A DNA stretch of 64,000 nt from Granulicella sp. WH15 (lineage in GTDB: Bacteria; Acidobacteriota; Terriglobia; Terriglobales; Acidobacteriaceae), in assembly GCF_009914315.1 (NCBI RefSeq), contig NZ_CP042596.1, positions 248,001 through 312,000 of the forward strand. The letters run 5' to 3'. Positions 42,095-52,582 of the stretch are shown here, in pieces (the stretch's first letter is position 1; each line of letters opens with the position of its first letter). The notes below the pieces were generated by a model. It saw only the letters and a program-made list of their open reading frames with translations. It was not told where the DNA came from and made no database searches. The translations under genes were made by a program, and so were the position numbers.

Positions 42095-42280
42095 AAGGAA
42101 AGCATGCCTCGGGGCTAAAGCCTGGACATCAAACCCCAGAGGCAAAGGCAAGAACAAAGGCAGAAGCAGATTCCTCCGCTTCGCTCCTGAATGACAACCA
42201 AGAAAACAGGCAACGGCAAAGGCAACTGCGCCCTTGCGCCGGGCGGGCGGCACTTCGTGCGGTGCTCGACGCTTCGCGTG
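42095..42280 (+). repeat. Dispersed mosaic repeat, modules E-F
   Basis: GGGGCTAAAGCCTGGACATC, purine units, CGCTTCGCTCCTGAATGACA, then GCGCCCTTGCGCCGGGCGGG, CACTTCGTGCGGT and GACGCTTCGCGT. With the preceding mosaic and the terminator it accounts for the whole gap 41784-42347. Confidence 0.85.
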
Positions 42281-42322
42281 AAAAGCACGGATCTTTAGGT
42301 TTCCCTTTGATCCGTGCCTTTT
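42281..42322. terminator. Terminator after the Hsp70 gene
   Basis: GCACGGATC (42285-42293) and GATCCGTGC (42309-42317) with AAAA before and TTTT after. It is 26 bases beyond the stop of the minus-strand gene. Confidence 0.8.
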
Positions 42323-42347
42323 CTCTTTTTATTGGTGAAGCTGTTCT

Positions 42348-44288
42348 TTACTGCTTTTCTGTTTCGCTGAACTGGGCCGGGGCAAACGGGTGCGGGGCCG
42401 ATGGTCCCTCGCCCATGCTGTCGCTGGCCGACTGCATCGTTTGGCCCGTCATCGCGCCCGCGACGGCCGAGTCCATCATCAGCTCGGCGAAGCGGCGCGT
42501 GGCCTTGTCGAGGCGCTCGATCGCGGCGCGGATGACCTTGTAGTCGCCGCCCTTGCCTGCGGCCTTCAGCTCATCGACGCAGGCCGCGATGGCGCTCGTC
42601 TCGTCGTAGCTGAGCTGCTGCCACGCGGGGTTCGACTTGCCCTTCTCGACCGCCGTCAGGATCGTCTCGGCCTCGTTGCGGGCCTCGATGACCTGGCGCT
42701 CGGTAATGTCCTGCTCGGCGTTGTCGAAGGAGTCGAGGATCATGGTCTCGACCTGCTCGTCGGTGAGCCCGTAGGTGGGCTTCACCTCGATCTCGGCCTG
42801 CTGGCCGCTGCGCTGCTCGCGCGCGCTGACGTGCAGGATGCCGTTGGCGTCGATGAGGAACTTGACCTCGATGCGGGGCAGCCCGGCCACCATCGGGGGG
42901 ATGTTTTTGAGGTCGAAGCGGGCCAGCGAACGGCAGTCCTTGGCCAGCTCGCGCTCGCCCTGTACTACGTGGATGGCGACGTTGGTCTGGCCGTCGACGC
43001 CGGTGGTGAAGTGCTCGGTGGCGCTGGCCGGGATGGTCGAGTTGCGCTGGATGATCTTGGCGACCACGCCGCCGAGAGCCTCGATGCCGAGCGAGAGCGG
43101 GGTTACGTCGAGCAGCAGCAGGTCTTCGAGCGCCGAGCCGCCCGCGTTGCCGGAGAGGATCTGCGCCTGAACGGCCGCGCCGAGGGCGACGACCTCGTCG
43201 GGGTTCAGCTCGGTGTGGAGCTTTTTGCCGCGGGCTTCGAGGTCGAAGAGGCCGGTGACCAGCGAGCGCACCGCGGGGATGCGCGTGCTGCCGCCGACCA
43301 TGACCACCTCGTCGATCTTGTCCGGCTCGAGCGCGGCGTCGCGCAGGGCCTGCCGGACGGGCGCAGCGGTGCGGGCGATGATCTCCGCGATGAGCTGCTC
43401 GAACTGGGCGCGGGTGATCTCGCGGGTGTAGCGACGGCCTTCGGGCAGGGCTACGTCGAGCGCGGCTGCATCCGCCGTCGAGAGCAGGATCTTGGCCTCG
43501 ATGACGGCCTTGCGGATGGCCTGGACCGCCTCGGGGTTGTCGCGCACGTCCACCTTCAGGTCGCCCGCGATGTCGTCGAGCGCGATGGCGATGAGGAGGT
43601 TGTCGATGTCGTCGCCGCCCAGGTGGGTGTCGCCGCCGGTCGCGATGACCTCGAAGATGCCCTCGTGCAGCTTGAGGATGGAGATGTCGAAGGTGCCGCC
43701 GCCGAAGTCGTAGACGGCGATGATGCCGTCCTTGTTCTTGTCGAGGCCATAGGCGAGGGCGGCGGCGGTCGGCTCGTTGACCAGGCGGAGCACGTCCAGC
43801 CCGGCGATGCGTCCGGCGTCTTTGGTGGCCTGACGCTGGGCGTCGTTGAAGTAGGCGGGTACGGTGATGACGGCCTTGGTGACGGGCGCGCCGAAGAACC
43901 GCTCGGCGTTGCGCTTGAGCTGCTGGAGCACGTAGGCGGAGACCTCGGGCGGCGTCATGGTGAGGCCGCCGACGTTGAGGCGGAGGACCTCGCCTGCCTT
44001 GGCTCCTTCGGCGAGCTTGAAAGGGAAGAGCTTCAGCTCCTCCTGAATGTCGTCGAGGTCGCGGCCCATCAGGCGTTTGGCCGAGTAGACGGCGCTGGCC
44101 GAGTCGGCCATGAGGGTGAAGCGGGCGGCGTTGCCCACGGCTACGCCCGCGTCGGTCCAGGCCACGACCGAGGGGACGAGGCGCTCGCCGTCCTCGCCGG
44201 GGATGACGACGGGCTTGTCGCCCTCCATGTATGCGACGAGCGAGTTGGTGGTCCCGAGGTCGATGCCGACTACGCGTTGCTCTGCCAT
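42348..44288 (-). CDS. hscA: Hsp70 chaperone, HscA-like
   Basis: 646 residues. The ATPase domain has [65 protein letters not shown] and [11 protein letters not shown]. The substrate domain has [32 protein letters not shown] and an ending [20 protein letters not shown], all closer to HscA (Fe-S cluster assembly) than to DnaK. The C-terminus lacks a DnaK EEVD-like end. No hscB, iscU or ferredoxin gene is near, so the assignment rests on sequence alone. ATG 44288 gives the family start. Confidence 0.82.
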   Translation of the reverse strand: MAEQRVVGIDLGTTNSLVAYMEGDKPVVIPGEDGERLVPSVVAWTDAGVAVGNAARFTLMADSASAVYSAKRLMGRDLDDIQEELKLFPFKLAEGAKAGEVLRLNVGGLTMTPPEVSAYVLQQLKRNAERFFGAPVTKAVITVPAYFNDAQRQATKDAGRIAGLDVLRLVNEPTAAALAYGLDKNKDGIIAVYDFGGGTFDISILKLHEGIFEVIATGGDTHLGGDDIDNLLIAIALDDIAGDLKVDVRDNPEAVQAIRKAVIEAKILLSTADAAALDVALPEGRRYTREITRAQFEQLIAEIIARTAAPVRQALRDAALEPDKIDEVVMVGGSTRIPAVRSLVTGLFDLEARGKKLHTELNPDEVVALGAAVQAQILSGNAGGSALEDLLLLDVTPLSLGIEALGGVVAKIIQRNSTIPASATEHFTTGVDGQTNVAIHVVQGERELAKDCRSLARFDLKNIPPMVAGLPRIEVKFLIDANGILHVSAREQRSGQQAEIEVKPTYGLTDEQVETMILDSFDNAEQDITERQVIEARNEAETILTAVEKGKSNPAWQQLSYDETSAIAACVDELKAAGKGGDYKVIRAAIERLDKATRRFAELMMDSAVAGAMTGQTMQSASDSMGEGPSAPHPFAPAQFSETEKQ

Positions 44289-44344
44289 TGTGCGAATGTC
44301 CTTAATTTCTTGCGGCACGTATTGGATGCTGCCGCTGCTTCCAT

Positions 44345-44512
44345 TGTCCTACAAGCACTTCGTGCCGTCTTGGGGGTGGTATGGGGAAATGATCTTCTGA
44401 GGGCTTTCCGTTGGGTACTTCGTACCGCTCTCGGGGCGGTATGGGAAACTGAAAAAGGCGTGTGAACGCCCGCACAGCGCCTAGCTGACCCGTCCGGAAG
44501 GACAAGCCTTCT
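44345..44512 (+). repeat. Dispersed mosaic repeat, C-C-B fragments
   Basis: GCACTTCGTGCCGTCTTGGG, GGCTTTCCGTTGG, a second TACTTCGTACCGCTCTCGGG, then AAAAAGGCGTGTGAACGCCC. Module A seems deleted between two C copies. Confidence 0.75.
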
Positions 44513-44993
44513 ACTGAGCTTCTTCCTTCCCCGCAGTTCCTACCGGATGGTCCCAGTGCCAAAGTCCATTCCAGGACTCAGCCACCACAATGCTATTGGC
44601 CGGATTGTAGGGGTCGTACCGGACCTGCACCGGCAGGTCCACGCGCAGCTCGCCCAGATACTGCCGTAGCTGCGAGACGTCCTGCCCGCACTCATACGTG
44701 ACGCCGCCGATGCGGTACTCGTACAGAATCGTCTCGGGATCGCGTTCGGCGGGTAGAGCGTCGGTCACGGTGCCATCGATGATGCGCCCAACCGCGGCAA
44801 GCCGCAGCCGCCGGGCCCGCTCGCGCTCCTCGGGCGAAGGCCCCCGCCGCGCCAGCCAGTAGGCCGCTGCCCCGACGGACGCAACAGCGGCGACGGTACA
44901 GCCGATTCCCGTCGCTGAGCCGAGCGCCGTGGAACCAAGGTGGAGGAGATGACGCAAGATCCGGATTGCCGAGGGCAGGAGCGGGAGAACCAT
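44511..44993 (-). CDS. DUF3592-like membrane protein
   Basis: 160 residues from ATG 44993. One or two helices (about 12-45, including GIGCTVAAVASVGAAAYWLA), then a domain with VGRIIDGTVTDAL, ILYEYRIGGVTYECG and VQVRYDPYNPANSIVVAES. The pattern YDPxNPxxS resembles DUF3592. AGG lies seven bases before the ATG; the ORF extends to 45113 without support. It is divergent from hslV. Confidence 0.68.
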   Translation of the reverse strand: MVLPLLPSAIRILRHLLHLGSTALGSATGIGCTVAAVASVGAAAYWLARRGPSPEERERARRLRLAAVGRIIDGTVTDALPAERDPETILYEYRIGGVTYECGQDVSQLRQYLGELRVDLPVQVRYDPYNPANSIVVAESWNGLWHWDHPVGTAGKEEAQ

Positions 44994-45121
44994 GCGATGC
45001 CTGCCACGAGCATAGCTCAGCCGAGGGCGAAATAGAGTGTATCCGGAGAGGGAAGTGTACCGTCGTGACCACATGGGCAAGTGGGTCAGTTCCGAAAGAG
45101 AACTCGAAGACAAGCCAAATG

Positions 45122-45137
45122 CTTCGGCCTACCGAAG
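45122..45137. promoter_or_regulatory. Inverted repeat upstream of hslV
   Basis: CTTCGG CCTA CCGAAG is a perfect 6-base-arm palindrome just 5' of the -10-like box. Possible operator. Confidence 0.4.
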
Positions 45138-45140
45138 CGA

Positions 45141-45146
45141 TATACT
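45141..45146 (+). promoter_or_regulatory. Possible -10 box immediately before hslV
   Basis: TATACT ends five bases before GTG 45152. A transcript from it would start at or next to the GTG, giving a leaderless mRNA. No clear -35 is visible. Confidence 0.4.
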
Positions 45147-45151
45147 GAGGA

Positions 45152-45787
45152 GTGCCGCAAATACGCCAAACCCGCAAGAGATCGCTCTCCGCGAGCCGGA
45201 TTGCACCGGCTCATCTTGAAGCCCATCCGCTCGACCTCGCGGAGGGCCGCCGCATCCGTTCCACCACCGTCATCTGCGTCCGGCGCGGCAACTCGGTCAT
45301 CATGGCCGCCGACGGGCAGGTCTCGATGGGCGGCACGGTCATGAAGAGCTCGGCCAAAAAAATCCGCCGCCTCTATCAGGACAAGGTGCTGGCCGGTTTT
45401 GCCGGGTCCACCGCCGATGCCTTCTCGCTCTTCTCGCGCTTCGAGTCCAAGCTGGAGCAGTACGCGGGTAACCTGGGCCGGGCCGCCGTGGAGCTGGCCA
45501 AGGACTGGCGCACCGACAAGATGCTGCGCCAACTGGAGGCGCTGCTCATCGTCGCCGACCCCGGCCAGACGCTCATTCTCTCCGGCACCGGCGACGTCAT
45601 CGACCCGGATGAGGGCATCGCGACCATCGGCTCCGGCGGCAGCTACGCGCTGGCAGCGGCCCGCGCCCTCATGGAGAACACCGACATGACCGCCCGCGAG
45701 ATCGTCGAGCGCTCCATGAAGATCGCCGGCGACATCTGCATCTACACCAACGATCACATCATGATCGAAGAGCTGACGGGGGAGTAG
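45152..45787 (+). CDS. hslV: ATP-dependent protease subunit HslV
   Basis: 211 residues from GTG 45152, the only start after the in-frame stop. The proteolytic core begins at [20 protein letters not shown] (catalytic Thr about residue 38) and runs through [39 protein letters not shown] and [11 protein letters not shown]. The usual HslV has only Met before the active Thr; here a 37-residue basic extension must be removed. HslV forms the double-hexamer chamber capped by HslU. hslU lies 798 bases downstream, beyond another gene. Confidence 0.93.
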   Translation: MPQIRQTRKRSLSASRIAPAHLEAHPLDLAEGRRIRSTTVICVRRGNSVIMAADGQVSMGGTVMKSSAKKIRRLYQDKVLAGFAGSTADAFSLFSRFESKLEQYAGNLGRAAVELAKDWRTDKMLRQLEALLIVADPGQTLILSGTGDVIDPDEGIATIGSGGSYALAAARALMENTDMTAREIVERSMKIAGDICIYTNDHIMIEELTGE

Positions 45788-46561
45788 ATGTTTTCAGCAA
45801 TATTCCTTTGGTCCAATATCGTGATCTTTGGCTACTTGTCCATATCAAGTTGGCGAACTTCTGGGGGACAAGAAAAAATATGGTCGTTAGGCCAAGGCTT
45901 CCAGCATCCTTCAACATGGCAGGCAATTACATCTTTAGTTGTGCTTCTTACTCATGTAAGCCCATGGAACTTGGTTTGGACTTTTGTCCTTTTCAGCATC
46001 ATTGGTTATGTAAGGGAAAAGCGTAAAATTCCTCCCGCACTAATTGCTTTATCTCGGGAATTGCCTCCTGAAGATCAAAAGGATTTTATTGAGTTCGGTT
46101 TGTCTCATCCAGCATTACGGCAGGCATTTACACGTGAATTTGTTGAAGTTCTTAGATCTCCAAGTGGGGAATACCGTAAACTCCAAACCTCATTGGCCTT
46201 AAATTGGCAGAGCGAAAATTTCAAAGATGTTGGAAATCTATTTGAGACATTGCAATGTTTGAGATGGGCACTCAAATTTGAGCCGCTCAACCGGAATACT
46301 TGGTATGCCTTATCTGAAGCTCACTTCACCCTTTCAGATCGTTGTGCCGCGAGATGGGCAAAGAAATATCTAACGTGGAGCCCGGATAGTTCCACGCCAC
46401 AACTTATGAAAAATCTTTATTCTCCGGGTAGCGAGATAATGCATGGCGAGCACTTCGAAGTCGTGACAAAGAGACTTACGGAAATCATTGATATTTGTGA
46501 ACAGAATGATCATTGGTCTGATTCGGCCGAATTACGAATGCCTTTTGGCTTACTAGATTAA
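45788..46561 (+). CDS. AT-rich membrane protein inserted between hslV and hslU
   Basis: 257 residues starting directly after the hslV stop. Two membrane helices (about 2-20 and 45-75), then a soluble helical region. LFETLQCLRWALKFEPLNRNTWYALSEAHFTLSDRCAARWAKKYL has a TPR-like pattern. Base composition is clearly AT-richer than all neighbours, with many TTT, AAA and ATT codons, suggesting recent acquisition. No family is recognised. The contact with hslV implies co-transcription. Confidence 0.75.
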   Translation: MFSAIFLWSNIVIFGYLSISSWRTSGGQEKIWSLGQGFQHPSTWQAITSLVVLLTHVSPWNLVWTFVLFSIIGYVREKRKIPPALIALSRELPPEDQKDFIEFGLSHPALRQAFTREFVEVLRSPSGEYRKLQTSLALNWQSENFKDVGNLFETLQCLRWALKFEPLNRNTWYALSEAHFTLSDRCAARWAKKYLTWSPDSSTPQLMKNLYSPGSEIMHGEHFEVVTKRLTEIIDICEQNDHWSDSAELRMPFGLLD

Positions 46562-46585
46562 GAAGAAGGGTAAATAAGAATCTCG

Positions 46586-48199
<1,614 letters not shown>

Positions 48200-48217
48200 G
48201 GTATTTCGGCCAGACAC

Positions 48218-48263
48218 AAAAGGCCCGGGGGCTGAGTCGATCGACTCAGCCCCCGGGCCTTTT
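48218..48263. terminator. Bidirectional terminator after hslU
   Basis: A perfect 46-bp palindrome. The left half begins AAAAGGCCCGGGGGCTGAG, the centre is TCGATCGA and the right half ends GGGCCTTTT. It separates convergent hslU and the OmpA-like gene. Confidence 0.92.
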
Positions 48264-48273
48264 CTACTGCTGC

Positions 48274-49938
48274 TTACTGTTGGTGGTGCTTGCGGTGGCG
48301 ATGAGCAACCGGCGCACCCGGCCGCCCATACGGCTGTCCGTGCTGGTGGATGGCCGAGGTATCGACCATCGTCGTCCCGGCATCGGCGAAGGTCGCCCCA
48401 GCCGGTACGAGCACGTTATCGACGCTCCGGTCGGAGACTGCTCCCTGCCGCACGTCGATCCGGGCCGGATCGATGCCCTTCTCCTGCGTCAGGTACAGCC
48501 GCACGTTGGCGCTGCGCTCAGCCGCCGCAATCCCCTTCTCATCGGGCGAGTTCTTGCCGATGATGACCAGCTTGGCGTCCGCCTGGCGCTGCAGGGTCAG
48601 GGCGATGTCGTCCAGGCAGGCCTTGCCCTCGTTATCCACCCGCACCGGCCGCTTGCGGTCGCGCGTGAAGGATACGCTGCACAGGTTGCTGGTCGTCGGA
48701 GCCGGAGCCGCGGGCACCGTCACTGTCACCGTGGTCGTCGCCGTGGCGGTCTTGCCCAGGTCGTCGACGACGTTACACGTAACCGTAATCGGCCCGCCCG
48801 GAACGCTGGCAGTCGAGAGCGATACGTGTGCGCCGCTGCCGGTGATCTGGCCTCCGGTGCTGGTGTAGGAGTAGGTCAGGCTGCGGTTCTGGGGGCTCAT
48901 ACCGGCAGCCGTGATCGCAACCGGCGTACCGGCCAGAACGGTGCTGGGATCGGCCGAGCAGGAGATCGTCGGCGGATCGTATGGCTTGACGGTGAAGTTG
49001 CCCGAGCAACTGGCCTGCTCCCAGGGCTTGTTGCCCTGCACCACCTTGCCGCTGATGGTGTAGGTGCCGGGCGCAAGTCCCACGGTCGAGATGTTCGCGG
49101 TCACATCGCTGCCGGTGATCTGGCCGCCCGTCGTGGTCCAGCTATAGACGACCTTCTTCTTCGGATTCAGGTTGCTGGGCGCGCCGGTCACGACGATCGG
49201 CTCGCCCGGATACACCGACATGGGCGACGCGTTGCAATCCTCCATCACTGCCGGTGGCGGCTGCATATCGCCGAAGCGCAGCACCAGGCCGCCCGAGAGC
49301 TTGACGTTGGTGATGTCGTTCGTGCCGTAGTAGTTCAGCTGGCTGACGACCGGGGCCACGCCATGATCCACGTGCTCATACTGCACATCGGCCTGGATCG
49401 GGCGGACCGCGAGCATGTTATGGAACCAGGGCAGGATGTAGTCCACGCCGCCGCCGCCGGTCAGGCCGTAGCCCCAGTGCAGCGGTTGCAGGTAGGGGCC
49501 GCGCACCTTGGCTCCGCCCGCCAGTACGTGGACGAAGGGGACGAAGCGCCCATGAGGAAAGCGGAAGATGGGTCCGGCCTCGGCGGTGTAGAGGGTCTGG
49601 TCGCGGTCCGAGCAGGCTCCGTTGACGCACTGGCCGTACGATCCGCGCAGGCTGCTGGCGGAGAAGTAGCCGCCTTCGATCTGCAGGCCGAAGCGGCGGG
49701 TGAAGTAATCGGTGACGCTGACGGTGGCGTTGGGGTTATAGATGGAGTCGAACTGCTGGTTGTTGATGTAGCTGCTGATCGGCAGGAAAGCGCCATAACC
49801 GCCGTAGACATCTACCTTCGAAAGAGGCGTGGGATAGGTCACCGCCGGGGTCTTTACCTGGGAAGAGGCTGCCGCAACGCACAGAAACATACCGGCGCAG
49901 ATCGCAGCGATCTTCAGATTTCGCAGATTGAATTTCAT
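48274..49938 (-). CDS. OmpA-like outer-membrane protein with two Ig-like repeats
   Basis: 554 residues with a signal peptide (NLKIAAICAGMFLCVAAASS). A beta-barrel-like domain covers about 30-215 (KVDVYGGYGAFLPIS, FGLQIEGGYFSAS, LSGGLVLRFGD). Two Ig/PKD-like repeats follow, each with a TTGGQITGS-type motif. The C-terminal OmpA-like domain (about 425-520) has LVIIGKNSPDEKGIAAAERSANVRLYL, missing some classical peptidoglycan-binding residues. The tail is His-rich. AGGAGA lies six bases before ATG 49938. Confidence 0.85.
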   Translation of the reverse strand: MKFNLRNLKIAAICAGMFLCVAAASSQVKTPAVTYPTPLSKVDVYGGYGAFLPISSYINNQQFDSIYNPNATVSVTDYFTRRFGLQIEGGYFSASSLRGSYGQCVNGACSDRDQTLYTAEAGPIFRFPHGRFVPFVHVLAGGAKVRGPYLQPLHWGYGLTGGGGVDYILPWFHNMLAVRPIQADVQYEHVDHGVAPVVSQLNYYGTNDITNVKLSGGLVLRFGDMQPPPAVMEDCNASPMSVYPGEPIVVTGAPSNLNPKKKVVYSWTTTGGQITGSDVTANISTVGLAPGTYTISGKVVQGNKPWEQASCSGNFTVKPYDPPTISCSADPSTVLAGTPVAITAAGMSPQNRSLTYSYTSTGGQITGSGAHVSLSTASVPGGPITVTCNVVDDLGKTATATTTVTVTVPAAPAPTTSNLCSVSFTRDRKRPVRVDNEGKACLDDIALTLQRQADAKLVIIGKNSPDEKGIAAAERSANVRLYLTQEKGIDPARIDVRQGAVSDRSVDNVLVPAGATFADAGTTMVDTSAIHQHGQPYGRPGAPVAHRHRKHHQQ

Positions 49939-50428
49939 AAAGGGTCTCCTGAAAAAAGAGCAGTTGCAGGGGGAATCGAAAGGGTAAAAGGGGAGTTTAC
50001 GGCGCCTGTACTCGGCACAGTGCAGGGCACAGTGCGACAACCGGGGCCGGGGGAGTTGATTTTCCTCATGCAGGGCTTGGATGCCAAAGATAGCGAAAGT
50101 GTTTTGGCGAACCAACATCAATATCGAGGCAGAAAGGTAATCAGCCGGATGCCCGGCAAGTGGTTTTCAGAAGGGAGCAATCGCAATGGCCATGTAGAGA
50201 CGATCAGGACACAAAGCCAGCCACTCTGTTACGGATGACGTGTGATGATGAGGCTGGTGCAAGTACTGCGCTGGGGGAGGCAGCGACTTCAGTGCGACAG
50301 GCACGGCAATCTGGCGACTTCCAATGTCTTACGCAACGAGCGGCAAGCAGCTCTTCGAACAATCAGGCAAACAAAGTGTGGCCCGTTATACCTGCAAAGA
50401 AGCAGAGAGGCAGAACGCCCACTCTCGC
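49939..50428. other. 490-base intergenic region without a recognised gene
   Basis: Upstream of the OmpA-like gene and downstream of the 58-residue gene. Several short plus-strand ORFs cross it but none has domain content or a ribosome site. No member of the dispersed repeat families is seen. It probably holds the promoter of the OmpA-like gene. Confidence 0.5.
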
Positions 50429-50605
50429 TTAACTCTGTCCATCTTCTTTCTTTTCAAAGTGATCCGCGATGGCTCCCGCGCCCTCAAAGCCCGCGACTGC
50501 CGCCGCGCCTTCGGTGAGTATGGATGCGTTCGGGTCAACTTTTTCGAGGGCTTCCACAGCAGCGACGGCTCCGGCAATCTTTTCCGCTTCTTCCAGGAAT
50601 CCCAT
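50429..50605 (-). CDS. 58-residue acidic protein
   Basis: Starts MGFLEEAEKIAGAVAAVEAL and ends DHFEKKEDGQS; rich in Ala, Glu and Gly, predicted helical, no Cys. GGAG lies seven bases before ATG 50605, a good ribosome site. Codons are GC-biased as in host genes. The family is not recognised with certainty. It lies 67 bases downstream of the tRNA on the same strand. Confidence 0.68.
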   Translation of the reverse strand: MGFLEEAEKIAGAVAAVEALEKVDPNASILTEGAAAVAGFEGAGAIADHFEKKEDGQS

Positions 50606-50672
50606 ACGTCTTCTCCGTGCAATAGTGTTTGTGCAGTAGTGCGTGAAGTAACGTGCTGTTTGAAGAAAAAAT

Positions 50673-50749
50673 TGGTCGGGACGACTAGATTCGAACTAGC
50701 GACCTCACCCACCCCAAGGGTGCGCTCTACCAGGCTGAGCCACGTCCCG
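50673..50749 (-). tRNA. tRNA-Pro (anticodon GGG)
   Basis: 77 bases with encoded CCA. The acceptor stem is CGGGACG/CGTCCCG, the D-arm contains GGCTCAGCCTGGTAGAGC, the anticodon loop is TTGGGGT giving GGG, and the T-arm has GTTCGAATC. It reads proline codon CCC (and CCT by wobble). Confidence 0.96.
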
Positions 50750-50974
50750 ACTGTTTTGCCACATTGAAAGACTGTATTCCGGGGGAGTCCTTCAGGTCCA
50801 AGTGTACACCAGCGCCGCCGGATCCAGAGCGGTTTGTTCCCCGCAGATGGAGGAATCGCCGGAAATCTTGGCCTTTATTGTTGTTTTTCGGACACATTTG
50901 TCCGGCACGTCTGTTAAGGAGCAGGCTTCATCCGTGCCGTCTTCCCGCCGCTGAGGGACTCTCTTTATAAAGGA

Positions 50975-51068
50975 GGAAAGACGTCCAGCCGGACGGGCCG
51001 CGCTACGCGCGGGGCGGGCGTTTGCACGCTTTTTTACTGCTTCGCGTGGCCCTCCCGTTGGTTGGGAG
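50975..51068 (-). repeat. Dispersed repeat, module B with half A (inverted)
   Basis: ACGTCCAGCCGGACGGGCCG, GGGCGTTTGCACGCTTTTTT, CTGCTTCGCGTGGCCCTCCC and GTTGG. The remaining bases 50750-50974 hold nothing I recognise. Confidence 0.8.
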
Positions 51069-51073
51069 AAAGA

Positions 51074-51757
51074 TCATCCCACGCCCATGTAGAAGAGGCT
51101 CAATCGCGGCAGCCCCCTGGCCTCCAGCAGACGCTTCTGCAAAAACTGCTGCTGCACCTGCTTGATCTGAACCGCCTGCATCTTGCCCCGGTACGGAGCC
51201 AGCTCCCGGGCCGCCTGCTCCCGCAGCCTCACCATCTCGTCCTCGGGAGTGGCCGTCAACACCGCGGCAAACAGCCTCTCCTCAAGCACGGTCAGGGTGC
51301 GGTCCAACTCCTCCAGATTCATCTCAGACTTGGCCGCCGCCAGCTCGCGGAGCCGCGATACGGTCTCCGGGCTTACCCCCGTCTTCTCGATTGCCACGGC
51401 GTTGCGCTCCAGATAAACCGCCACCCGCTGCTCCTCGAAGCCGGTCTCGGCCTCCGTCTTCTCGGGCTGGGCCATGCCGATGGCTGCCTCCTGCGCCAGT
51501 TCCACGGTCTCCATTACGCTCTGCGAGACCCACGCCAGCCCGTTGATCTTGCGCGCTCGTCCCTTCGCCTTCACCGCCTTGGCGTCGTACTTATCGAACG
51601 CCGAGTCGATCCCGCGCAGCACCGCCTCAAGCGGTATCCCGGCCTCGCGCCAGGTCTCAATCAGTGCCCAGTCCAGAGTCGAAAGCATCAGGATCGACCG
51701 GCGCCGCTGCTGAAAACGCTGCTCGATCTCCGTAAAGTAGTTGAAGTAGTTCCGCAT
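51074..51757 (-). CDS. Conserved-looking protein of unknown function in the cofactor operon
   Basis: 227 residues from ATG 51757 (TTG 51769 is an alternative). No signal or membrane helix; mostly helical with long charged stretches. It begins RNYFNYFTEIEQRFQQRRRS and continues STLDWALIETWREAGIPLEAVLRGID. It follows coaX directly, so it is the last gene of the nadC-birA-coaX operon. No domain recognised. Some helices are heptad-like. Confidence 0.78.
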   Translation of the reverse strand: MRNYFNYFTEIEQRFQQRRRSILMLSTLDWALIETWREAGIPLEAVLRGIDSAFDKYDAKAVKAKGRARKINGLAWVSQSVMETVELAQEAAIGMAQPEKTEAETGFEEQRVAVYLERNAVAIEKTGVSPETVSRLRELAAAKSEMNLEELDRTLTVLEERLFAAVLTATPEDEMVRLREQAARELAPYRGKMQAVQIKQVQQQFLQKRLLEARGLPRLSLFYMGVG

Positions 51758-51769
51758 CCCAGTTGCCAA

Positions 51770-52579
51770 CTATCCGCGCCGCTTCATCCGCTCGACGTGC
51801 CGCTCGTAGACGATCCGCAACCCGTTCAGCGTCAGCATCTCGTCCACCTCGCGTATGTACTTCGAGCCTCCCGCGATCAGCCGCATCAGCCCGCCGGTTC
51901 CGACCACCTTCGTCTCCGGCGGCATCTCCGCCAGCATCTGCTTCAGAATCCCGTCCACCAGTCCGATGTACCCGTAGTACAACCCGATCTGGATGTTATC
52001 CACGGTGTTGGTGCCGATCACCTTCGCGGGCTTCTTCACCTCGATCCGGGGCAGCCGCGCCGCGCGGGAGAACAGCGCGTCGGCCGAGATACCGAGCCCC
52101 GGCGCAATCGCCCCGCCCAGAAACTCGCCCTTGGCTGAGACCACGTCGAAGTTGGTCGCCGTACCCATATCGACGACGATGCACGGGCCTTTGAAGCGTT
52201 CATACGCGGCGATGCTGTTCATGATCCGGTCCGCGCCGACCTCGGTCGGGTTGTCGGTCAGGACCGGTAGCCCGGTCTTGACGCCAGGCTCGATGAAGAG
52301 CGGTTTCATCTTGAAATAAACATCGCAAAAATTGCGTAGGAGCGAGTCCAGCGGAGGCACCACCGACGAGATGGCGATGCCGGTGACCTCGCTCAGGCTC
52401 AGTCCGCGCCGCTCGAAGAGGCTCCGCATTTGCAGGCCGAACTCGTCGGCGGTGCTGTTCTCGGGCGTGGTCACGCGCAGCGTCGTCACCAGCCCCGGCT
52501 GCTCGCCCGCGGAGCCTTCCACCAGCCGGTATAGCCCGAAGACCGTGTTTGAGTTTCCTACCTCGATTGCCAGCAGCAT
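51770..52579 (-). CDS. coaX: Type III pantothenate kinase
   Basis: 269 residues of the ASKHA fold. MLLAIEVGNSNTVFGLY is the phosphate-binding loop, with Glu where many have Asp. TDNPTEVGADRIMNSIAAY, CIVVDMGTATNFDVVSAKGEFLGGAIAPGLG and VVGTGGLMRLIA are family motifs. It phosphorylates pantothenate in CoA synthesis; coaE elsewhere in the window does the last step. Three bases separate it from birA. Confidence 0.95.
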   Translation of the reverse strand: MLLAIEVGNSNTVFGLYRLVEGSAGEQPGLVTTLRVTTPENSTADEFGLQMRSLFERRGLSLSEVTGIAISSVVPPLDSLLRNFCDVYFKMKPLFIEPGVKTGLPVLTDNPTEVGADRIMNSIAAYERFKGPCIVVDMGTATNFDVVSAKGEFLGGAIAPGLGISADALFSRAARLPRIEVKKPAKVIGTNTVDNIQIGLYYGYIGLVDGILKQMLAEMPPETKVVGTGGLMRLIAGGSKYIREVDEMLTLNGLRIVYERHVERMKRRG

Positions 52580-52582
52580 CCC

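Noticed and set aside
42390-44465. 691-codon plus-strand ORF opposite the Hsp70 gene
   Set aside because: Antisense shadow with low-complexity product; the Hsp70 motifs are all on the minus strand.
48280-50238. 652-codon plus-strand ORF opposite the OmpA-like gene
   Set aside because: Arg/Gly/His-rich shadow; the opposite strand has signal peptide, ribosome site and domains.
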